From positions 1-64,000 of the forward strand of contig RZUM01000016.1 in assembly GCA_004193205.1 (NCBI GenBank): a DNA stretch of 64,000 nt. Reading direction: 5' to 3'. The notes under the pieces were generated by a model. That model was not told the DNA's origin. It searched no databases and was given only the letters and a program-made list of their open reading frames with translations. The position numbers and the translations under genes are program-made. The DNA comes from Gordonia sediminis (GTDB taxonomy: Bacteria; Actinomycetota; Actinomycetes; Mycobacteriales; Mycobacteriaceae). Every line of letters starts with the position of its first letter. The first letter of the stretch is position 1. Below, piece by piece: positions 57,491-64,000 of this stretch.

Positions 57491-58110
57491 CAGTTGCCTC
57501 CCTGGGGTGCGGCGGACGGCGCGGTGGCCGCGGTGCCCGGATCCTCGTAGGCCAGCGAGTCCAGCGGCACGATGTTGTCGGCCTTCCAGTCCCCACCCTC
57601 CTTGGTCATCGATACCGAGAAGCCCATCGTCTGGGTGACGCCGGCCTCGTTGGCCCGCTTCGACGTCGCGGCGACGTAGACCAGCACGGTCGCCTTGTTC
57701 GCGTCGGCGTCGACCTCGGTCGGGGCGCTGCGGATCAGCCGCGACGACAGCGTCGCGGCCTGCGGGCCGGCCTGGGAGATCATCGAGTCCAGGTTGCTGA
57801 CGTCTTGGCTGGTGATCTGTTCTTTCGCCTTGCCGGTCAACGACGCGTCGACGCGGCGCTTCCAGCCGGCGGTGTCGTTGGGGTCCACGGTCGTCACATT
57901 GAGGATGGCCTGCTCGGCGCCGTCGACGGCACCGTCGCGCGCGGCCTGGATCGGCTTCTGCACGAAGTGCGCCTGGTAGCCCTGGTAGCCGAACCACACG
58001 GCGCAGGCCAGCGCCGCGACGAGCGCGGCGATCACCGCCACGCTGGCGATCAGTCGGGGGGTCGACCCGGTGCGCTCGGCACCGGTCGCGGATGTCTTGC
58101 TTGTCGTCAT
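57490..58110 (-). CDS. Mce-associated membrane protein
   Basis: This protein has about 206 residues, starting MTTSKTSATG. One N-terminal helix (LIASVAVIAALVAALACAVW) anchors an extracytosolic domain with GWKRRVDASLTGKAKEQITS, matching Mce-associated proteins. An upstream GTG in frame (58149) would add 13 residues. It follows mceF and overlaps the next gene. Such proteins are thought to assist the Mce lipid-import complex. Confidence 0.85.
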   Translation of the reverse strand: MTTSKTSATGAERTGSTPRLIASVAVIAALVAALACAVWFGYQGYQAHFVQKPIQAARDGAVDGAEQAILNVTTVDPNDTAGWKRRVDASLTGKAKEQITSQDVSNLDSMISQAGPQAATLSSRLIRSAPTEVDADANKATVLVYVAATSKRANEAGVTQTMGFSVSMTKEGGDWKADNIVPLDSLAYEDPGTAATAPSAAPQGGN

Positions 58111-58185
58111 CGGCCGTTCACTGTATTCGTCGGCGCCTGAGAGAAGCACAAACGAGTCGCCTCGTCCGTCCTCCCTTGGGCGTGG

Positions 58186-59427
58186 TCACTGCGGGCGAAC
58201 TCCCATCAACAGCGCGAGCTGTCGGGCGAGCGGGTTGAGGTTGAGCTTGTCCGGATCCTTCTTGGGGATGTCGTCCCACGGTTGGGGATAGGCCGGGTTG
58301 GCGTATACCGCGCGGGCACCGCCGCGGACGCTGGTCGGGTTGCCGACCGGCACACTGCAACGGGCGTCGGTGTTGAACGGGAAGTCGTCGTAACGGATGT
58401 CGAACGACGGGTCCTTGCGTTTCATCTCCTGCACCATCGCGCTGGTGCTCTCGTAGCCCCGGGTGCAGGCCGGCGGATTGTTCGTCTCCAGCACGATCCC
58501 GAAATGGATCTGCCCGTCACCCGGTGCGGGACTGTGGCTTCCCGCCGACAACGCCGAGAGCATCGCGAACGTCGCCGACGTGGCGAACGACGTGGGTGCG
58601 ATGGTGCGAACCGTCTCGGCCAGTTGGTGGATCACCGTCGTCAGGTCGCCGCCGCTCTGCTGCAGCAACGCCGAGATCTGCGTCGCCGACGCGGTGCCCG
58701 TCGTCAGCAGCCGCCGCAGGTCCGGGTCCGACGATGCCAACGTCGCGGTGATCAGGTCCAGGTTGCGCGACCAGGTCAGGATCGCGTCGGACTGCTCGGC
58801 CTGCGTCGAGAGCACCACATTCGAGTTCTGGATGAGCGCGATGGTGTCGCCGAGATTGTCATAGCCCGCCTGCGCCAGCGACGACAACGCGTCCACGAGC
58901 CGCGTCAGGTTGTCGGCCTGACCGTTGAAAGCCTTGCCCAGTTCGGTGATCACCGTGTGCAGGTCGTCGATCGGGATCGACGAGGTGAAGTCGATCGCCG
59001 ACGCCAGCACGTCCTGCAGTGGCGGCGGCACCGACGACCTGGTGATCACCGACCCGTTCTCCAGGTACGGGCCCGCCGCCGAGGTCGGCTGCAGATCGAC
59101 GTACTGCTCGCCGATCGCCGACCGGTTGGCGACCACCGCGACAGCTGACTCGGGGATCGGCGGGCCGCCGGAGTCGAGGTCGAGGTTCACGTCGACCCCG
59201 GTGTCGGTCAGCGTCAGCTCCCCCACCCGGCCGACCGGGACACCCTGATAGGTCACCTCGGCGTTGGTGAAGATGCCGCCGGAATCGGGCATCGACACGA
59301 CCACCGTGTACTGCCCCCACCCGACGAGGCGGTCGAGTCGGGCGTATTTGGCGCCGACGTACACGAGCGCGAGGACGCCGACGACGACGAACACGATCAA
59401 CTGGATCCGCACGGTCCTCGACAGCAT
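58186..59427 (-). CDS. mceF: Mce family protein MceF
   Basis: This 413-residue protein starts MLSRTVRIQL. It has an N-terminal membrane anchor (LIVFVVVGVLALVYVGAKYA), the MCE/MlaD domain (DSGGIFTNAEVTYQGVPVGR, IGEQYVDLQP) and helical repeats. It lacks a lipobox and is the last Mce subunit before the associated proteins, so it is the F subunit. It helps form the extracytosolic channel of a lipid importer. RBS GAGGGGAGTGAG is strong. The paralogue group cannot be assigned. Confidence 0.9.
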   Translation of the reverse strand: MLSRTVRIQLIVFVVVGVLALVYVGAKYARLDRLVGWGQYTVVVSMPDSGGIFTNAEVTYQGVPVGRVGELTLTDTGVDVNLDLDSGGPPIPESAVAVVANRSAIGEQYVDLQPTSAAGPYLENGSVITRSSVPPPLQDVLASAIDFTSSIPIDDLHTVITELGKAFNGQADNLTRLVDALSSLAQAGYDNLGDTIALIQNSNVVLSTQAEQSDAILTWSRNLDLITATLASSDPDLRRLLTTGTASATQISALLQQSGGDLTTVIHQLAETVRTIAPTSFATSATFAMLSALSAGSHSPAPGDGQIHFGIVLETNNPPACTRGYESTSAMVQEMKRKDPSFDIRYDDFPFNTDARCSVPVGNPTSVRGGARAVYANPAYPQPWDDIPKKDPDKLNLNPLARQLALLMGVRPQ

Positions 59428-59482
59428 CAGCTCACTCCCCTCGACGACTCGGTGGCGCACTCGTTGAGATGCGACGCGGCGT

Positions 59483-60865
59483 TCACGGCTGGGCTCCGAT
59501 CAGGCTGAGCGGGCCGTCGATGAACCGCTGCCCGGGCGCGGCCGGCGGCGGCAACGTGAACGCGCCCGTCCCCTGCGCGCCCGCTGCCCCCGACCCGGGC
59601 GCGCCGGCCGACGCCGGATTCATCGGATAGGTGCCGCCCGACGGCGGGGTGTTGGGCCCCGGCGTCGCGTTCGGCGGCGGCGGCAGCAGCGAGACGGTCG
59701 GCCAGCCATACCGCGGCCCGTTCGACCCGACGTACGGGTTGCTCGGATCGATCGGGACGGTGACGCGTTCCGGCGGCGAATACCGCGGGGTGCCCTGCCC
59801 GACACCGAGCGCCTCGAGCTGGTTGAGCAGCCGTAGGTCGAGGGTCATGAACAGGTTGGTCGAGTCGCCGTGCACGGCCGGCAGCAGCCAGTCGGGGAAC
59901 GGGTGGGTCAGCATCAGCGGCGCCGCGGTGACGAGATCTGGTGTGGCCTTGGCCAATTCGGTCAGCACCGGACGCAACGCCTTCAGGTCGGTGACCAGGG
60001 CGTCGCGGGACTTGCCGAGCACGTCGGTGCCGACCTGACCGAGCTCGTCGAGCTTGGTCAGCAGGTCGACGAACTGCGGGCGCTGCTCCTCGAGCACCGC
60101 CACACCGGCCGGCAGCTCGTCGAGGATCCGCTCGATCTGCACCGTCTGCGCAGCGGTGCGCGTCGACAGCGCCGCGAGTCCGTCGATCGCCTTCACGATG
60201 TCGTCGCGCTGCCGGTTCAAGCCGGTGATCAGCGTGTCGGCCTGCTCGAGCAGGCTGCGGAACACCGGGCACGACGTCCCCGTCGGCGGCACCTCGCACG
60301 GCTGATCGGTGGACCCGGCGAGCGCCTTGTTGAGTTCGGTCACGATCGGTTGGAGCTGGTTGATGCCGCCGCCGTTGAGCAGCATCGACAACGCGCCGAG
60401 CACCTGTTCCACGTCGGTGGCGGTGCGGGTGCGGTCCACACCGATCGGCTCCGACGGGTCCTGGCGGGGCAGCGACGCACTGTCCTGCGGTTCGGCGAGC
60501 GCGATGTATTTCTCGCCGAGCAGCGAGGTCTGCTGCACCGCCGCGCGCGCCTCGTCGGACAGGTCGACGGAGTTCTTGACCTCGATGGTGACCTGCGCGT
60601 ACCACGCGTCGTCGGGCACCTGCACCGACTCCACCCGCCCGACGGCGATGCCGTTCATCTTCACCATCGACTGCGGGACGAGGTCGAGGACATCGTCGAA
60701 CTGGATCGCATAGGTCCGCGGATTGTCGCCGGTGTTCACGCCACCGGGCAGCGGGATGGACTGGATGCCGTTGGTACCGCAACCGGTGACGACAAGCATC
60801 ACCACCGCCGCCGCACCTGCGGCGCCGGCACGGAACCGTCGTCGGGACAACAACTCTCGACGCAT
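59483..60865 (-). CDS. mceE: Mce family lipoprotein MceE
   Basis: This 460-residue lipoprotein starts [14 protein letters not shown]. The lipobox VTGC ends at Cys29. The MCE domain follows (YAIQFDDVLDLVPQSMVKMN, GIAVGRVESVQVPD, LLGEKYIAL), with a C-terminal Pro-rich tail. The lipid anchor identifies it as the E subunit. Its start overlaps mceD by TGATG. It belongs to the same Mce channel. Confidence 0.92.
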   Translation of the reverse strand: MRRELLSRRRFRAGAAGAAAVVMLVVTGCGTNGIQSIPLPGGVNTGDNPRTYAIQFDDVLDLVPQSMVKMNGIAVGRVESVQVPDDAWYAQVTIEVKNSVDLSDEARAAVQQTSLLGEKYIALAEPQDSASLPRQDPSEPIGVDRTRTATDVEQVLGALSMLLNGGGINQLQPIVTELNKALAGSTDQPCEVPPTGTSCPVFRSLLEQADTLITGLNRQRDDIVKAIDGLAALSTRTAAQTVQIERILDELPAGVAVLEEQRPQFVDLLTKLDELGQVGTDVLGKSRDALVTDLKALRPVLTELAKATPDLVTAAPLMLTHPFPDWLLPAVHGDSTNLFMTLDLRLLNQLEALGVGQGTPRYSPPERVTVPIDPSNPYVGSNGPRYGWPTVSLLPPPPNATPGPNTPPSGGTYPMNPASAGAPGSGAAGAQGTGAFTLPPPAAPGQRFIDGPLSLIGAQP

Positions 60866-62166
60866 CAGCCACCTGCCCCGGGTCGTGCGGTCGTCGGCGT
60901 CGCGGTGGCCGGGCCGGGTTCCAGGTTCGGGTCCGGGTTGCCCGGAGTCGTGCCGGGCGCCGGGTAACGCTGCAGCTTGTTGTTGCTCATGATCCCGAAC
61001 GGCAGCACGGGCAACAGCGGTTCGAGCACCCCGTTGGTGATCTGCTGGCCGAGGTCCTCGCACTTGGTGATCAGCGGGCTCAGCGTGGTGCTGAACTGCA
61101 CGGCCGCCGGGTTGCCCGGCAGCAGCTTGCCGAGGTCGAGCAGCCGGCACTGCGCCCCGATCAGATCCTGCAGATCCGGGATCGTGAGCCGCATCGCCAG
61201 GGTGCCGGACTCCGCGTCGTAGGCGTTGATCAGGTTGTTGATGGTCACCGGCAGCACGGTGAGGATCTCCTTGAGGTGATCCTTGGTGTCCAGCAGCGCC
61301 TGCGTGGTCGGTTCCAGACCCTCGACGACCCGCCCGAGCTGTTCGCGGTTGTCCTGCACGAAGGTCGCGACGTCGCCGAGCGCAATCGACAGCTTGTTCA
61401 GCGCCGCCGCGAGCTGGGTGCGTTCACCGGCGAGGAACGCGTTGAACGACGCCATCTGGGTGTTGAACTGGCGGACCTGCGCGTCGTTCTCGCGCAGCGC
61501 GCCGACGAAGGTGTTGAGATTGTGGACGGTGTCGACGAGGTCGCCGCGCGAATTGTCGAGGGTCGTCGCCGCCTTGGACAGTTCCTCGATCGCCGCGCCG
61601 AGTTTTGCGCCGTTGCCGCGCAGGTTGTCGGCCCCGACGGTGATCAGGTCCGAGACGGCACCGTTCTTGTTCGCGCCCTCCGGACCGAGCGCGTCGGACA
61701 GCTTCTTCACCGAGGCGTAGACCGCGTCGACCTCGACGGGCACCCTCGTCTGGTCGAGGGTCAAGGTGATGTCGCTCGGCGCGGTCGGGCCGCCGCTGTA
61801 GGCGGGCGTCAGCTGCACGTAGCGGTCCGCGACGACCGACGGGATCACTTGCACCGCACGCACATCCGCGGGCAGGTCCACGCCGCGGTCGACGGTCATG
61901 GTGACCACGACATGGTCGCCCTCGGGGGTGACCGTGTCGACCTTCCCGACGCGGACGCCCAGAATCCGCACGTCGGAACCGGGGTAGATGCCGACGCTGC
62001 GCGCGAAGGTGGCGGTGATCGTGGTGGTGCCGATGAGCGAGAACGCCCACCACAGCACCGTCGCCGCGATCAGCGCCACGATCAGCCCGAGCACCAACAT
62101 CACGATGTGGCGCGGGGTGAACCACCGTCCGGGACCCGAGGTCGCGGTGAGGTCGGGAGCGGTCAT
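60865..62166 (-). CDS. mceD: Mce family protein MceD
   Basis: This 433-residue protein starts [11 protein letters not shown]. It has one N-terminal helix ([20 protein letters not shown]), the MCE domain ([31 protein letters not shown]) and long helical regions, with a Pro/Thr-rich C-terminus. Position between the C and E genes makes it the D subunit. It overlaps mceC by ATGA. Confidence 0.92.
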   Translation of the reverse strand: MTAPDLTATSGPGRWFTPRHIVMLVLGLIVALIAATVLWWAFSLIGTTTITATFARSVGIYPGSDVRILGVRVGKVDTVTPEGDHVVVTMTVDRGVDLPADVRAVQVIPSVVADRYVQLTPAYSGGPTAPSDITLTLDQTRVPVEVDAVYASVKKLSDALGPEGANKNGAVSDLITVGADNLRGNGAKLGAAIEELSKAATTLDNSRGDLVDTVHNLNTFVGALRENDAQVRQFNTQMASFNAFLAGERTQLAAALNKLSIALGDVATFVQDNREQLGRVVEGLEPTTQALLDTKDHLKEILTVLPVTINNLINAYDAESGTLAMRLTIPDLQDLIGAQCRLLDLGKLLPGNPAAVQFSTTLSPLITKCEDLGQQITNGVLEPLLPVLPFGIMSNNKLQRYPAPGTTPGNPDPNLEPGPATATPTTARPGAGG

Positions 62167-63248
62167 CCGCCGGCCTCCGTTCCACCGTTGTTCTGCAACT
62201 TCTGTTTGTTGGGCGGGCGGGTGGTGTTCTGCTGCGGCAGACCCGGCGGCAGCAGGTTGGTCACCACCGACTCGAACCAGCGGCCGTTGCCCAACACGTT
62301 GGCGTAGAGGCGGTAGAACGGCGCCATGTAGGTGATGGTCTGACGGAGATTCTCGTTCTGGCTGATCAGCAACTGGTTGACCTGCTCGAGCGCGTCGAGG
62401 GTGGGACCGATCTGCGCCTGATTGTCGGCCACGATCCCCGACAACGCGTCCGAGAGCGCCGTGGTGCTGGCCAGCAACGTCGAGATGGCCTGCTGACGGT
62501 TGTTCAGCTCATCGAGCAGCTGACCGGCACCGGCGATGAGCCGGACGAACTCCTCGTTGCGGTCGGCGAGGATCTTCGACGTCGAGCGAGTGGCGGCGAG
62601 GAGCCGCTGCACCTGCTGGTCGCGGCTGGCGATGGTCTCCGAGAGCCGCCGAATGCCGTCGAGGGACGGCCCGATGTCCCCGGCGGTGCCGGAGAACGCG
62701 TCCGACAGGGTCTGCATCGATGTCGCGAGCTGGTCGGTGTCGAGCGCCTCGATCTGATCGGCGGCGTCGGAGAACGCCTCGATCACGTCGTAGGGGGCGA
62801 TCGTGTCGGTGAGCGGCACATCGGGGTCGGCGAGCTTGTCACCACTGGGGATCAGCGCGAGGTACTTCTGGCCGAGGATGGTCTTGATCTGGATCGACGC
62901 CTGGGTCTGGTCGCCGATCCAGGTGTTGGACACCTTGAACGTGACGTCGACGCGGTCACCGTCGAGGCTCACCCCGTCGACCTGACCGACCTTGACCCCG
63001 GCCACGCGGACCTCGGCGCCCGGCTTGAGTCCGGCGGCCTCGGTGAACTTCGCGGTGTAGCGGGCGCCGGCACCGATCAGCGGCAGCGAGTTCAGGTAGA
63101 ACGCCGACACCGACGCCATGAAGATCACCAGGACACCGATCGCGCCGATGCTGACCGGGCTGCGGTGACCGGCGAATCGCCGGTGCGGATGCTGCCCCGG
63201 CGGCGCGGGCGGTGCGTCCTGCGCGTCGTCGTGTTGTTCGTCGGCCAC
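62163..63248 (-). CDS. mceC: Mce family protein MceC
   Basis: This 361-residue protein starts [15 protein letters not shown] membrane anchor ([20 protein letters not shown]) precedes the MCE domain ([40 protein letters not shown]) and helical repeats. It is the third of the Mce set and is shorter than most C subunits. It overlaps mceD by four bases and follows mceB by three. Confidence 0.92.
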   Translation of the reverse strand: MADEQHDDAQDAPPAPPGQHPHRRFAGHRSPVSIGAIGVLVIFMASVSAFYLNSLPLIGAGARYTAKFTEAAGLKPGAEVRVAGVKVGQVDGVSLDGDRVDVTFKVSNTWIGDQTQASIQIKTILGQKYLALIPSGDKLADPDVPLTDTIAPYDVIEAFSDAADQIEALDTDQLATSMQTLSDAFSGTAGDIGPSLDGIRRLSETIASRDQQVQRLLAATRSTSKILADRNEEFVRLIAGAGQLLDELNNRQQAISTLLASTTALSDALSGIVADNQAQIGPTLDALEQVNQLLISQNENLRQTITYMAPFYRLYANVLGNGRWFESVVTNLLPPGLPQQNTTRPPNKQKLQNNGGTEAGG

Positions 63249-63251
63249 CGC

Positions 63252-64000
63252 TCACCCTCCCGGCTTCTGGTCTTTCCAGCAACGGGTGGCCGCGCTGGTG
63301 TAGAGCACATGGTTGATGTCGGGCAGCGAGACGAGCGGCTGGGTCAGCAGGGTGGATTTGCCGTCACCGGCGACCACATCGATGCCGCACAGATAGAACT
63401 GGAACCACGACCCGAAGGTCGCGGCGCGTCCGATCTTCTGCAGTTTGACCGGCAGATTGGTCAGGATCGTCGCGACGTCGTCGTCGCGGGCGTTGATCTG
63501 GTCGGCCAGGGCCTTGAGCCCGGCGATGTCGCCCTGGATCGCGGGACCGGTGGGCTGCAGGATCGACGCGGTCACCGCGGTCAGGTTGGACACCGAGCTG
63601 ATCGCCGACCCGACCGATTCGCGTTGGGACGCCAAGCCGGTCACCAGCTGCTCGGTGTTGTCGAGCAGCGCGGTGAACTGCGCGTCGTTGCGGTTGACGG
63701 TGTCGAGGACCTTGGTCAGGTTGGTGATCAGCTCGCCGATCACCGCGTCCTTGTCGGCGATTGCGTTGGTCAGGTCCGCCGTCGAGCTGATCAGCGCCGA
63801 CATGGTGCCGCTCTCGCCCTGGAACACCTTGATGATCTGTTCGGACAGCGTGTTCACGTCGTCGGCGGACAGTTCGCGGAACAGCGGTTTGAATCCGTTG
63901 AACAGCTCGGTCAGGTTGACCGCCGGATGGGTGTCGGGATGCTCGGGGTCGGTGCCGAAGGTGAAGCCGGGGCCGACCGTCTCGTCGGGGTCGCCGGCCC
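63252..64000 (-). CDS. mceB: Mce family protein MceB (5' end beyond window)
   Basis: This is the C-terminal 248 codons of a Mce protein; the frame is open to the window edge, so the N-terminal anchor and start are missing. Visible parts are AVNLTELFNGFKPLFRELSA, the DDVNTLSEQIIKVFQGES helical region, and FGSWFQFYLCGIDV, a motif typical of the B subunit. The stop is at 63252. Upstream mceA and yrbE genes should lie beyond the window. The gene is not broken, only cut by the window boundary. Confidence 0.93.
   Translation of the reverse strand, partial: AGDPDETVGPGFTFGTDPEHPDTHPAVNLTELFNGFKPLFRELSADDVNTLSEQIIKVFQGESGTMSALISSTADLTNAIADKDAVIGELITNLTKVLDTVNRNDAQFTALLDNTEQLVTGLASQRESVGSAISSVSNLTAVTASILQPTGPAIQGDIAGLKALADQINARDDDVATILTNLPVKLQKIGRAATFGSWFQFYLCGIDVVAGDGKSTLLTQPLVSLPDINHVLYTSAATRCWKDQKPGG

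Overview
This window is high-GC actinobacterial chromosome, most likely from a mycolic-acid-producing genus of the Mycobacteriales; Gordonia is my best guess. The evidence is an mce lipid-import operon with two Mce-associated proteins, RpoB and RpoC of mycobacterial length and sequence, paired DUF3558 lipoproteins, a DinB2-type polymerase, an FprB-type ferredoxin/reductase fusion, an F420-type luciferase-like oxidoreductase, and many GTG starts with ATGA overlaps. No rRNA, tRNA, CRISPR array, phage or classical insertion sequence is visible. The genus is an inference; the mycolata assignment is much firmer.

Layout. 1-5.3 kb: a tandem palindromic repeat, then a tightly coupled six-gene catabolic operon (SDR, 3-hydroxyisobutyrate-dehydrogenase-like enzyme, CMD protein, esterase, thioesterase, amidohydrolase). 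5.3-8.6 kb: DUF2277, quinone oxidoreductase, a methyltransferase and a nuclease-like gene sitting between two inverted 70-bp palindromes. 8.6-12.5 kb: SDR, alpha/beta hydrolase and a frameshifted flavin monooxygenase, divergent from a TetR gene with twin operators. 12.5-18.6 kb: triple repeat, luciferase-like oxidoreductase, then an operon fprB-GT4 glycosyltransferase-methyltransferase-toroid protein. 18.6-23.1 kb: acyl-ACP thioesterase, DUF3558 lipoproteins (one fused to an S4 domain) and a large secreted protein. 23.3-31.3 kb: an apparent guanidine (carboxyguanidine) degradation operon with permease and TetR regulator. 31.4-37.2 kb: MarR regulator, the valine operon mmsA-acyl-CoA dehydrogenase-mmsB, flavodoxin, transporter. 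37.3-48.4 kb: SixA phosphatase, HNH/DUF222 protein, lipase, DinB2-like polymerase, nitrilase plus amino-acid 2-monooxygenase, glutamine-synthetase-like plus amidohydrolase pair, AlbA_2 membrane protein. 48.5-56.5 kb: 31-bp minisatellite, rpoC and rpoB. 56.6-64 kb: two Mce-associated proteins, mceF, mceE, mceD, mceC and a 5'-truncated mceB.

Two repeat families shape the intergenic DNA. Family A carries the arms GTGRTCTCGATACG and CTACTCGAYCRGCGG and occurs at six loci, some in tandem, one expanded into a minisatellite, and one overlapping the 3' ends of the genes on both sides. Family B is the 70-bp palindrome pair bracketing the nuclease-like gene, which is the best candidate here for an undescribed mobile unit. 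Other points of interest are a guanidine/urea carboxylase lacking biotin carboxylase and biotinyl domains, a Y-family polymerase with Gln at the steric-gate position, an S4-lipoprotein fusion, and a perfect palindrome over the rpoB promoter.
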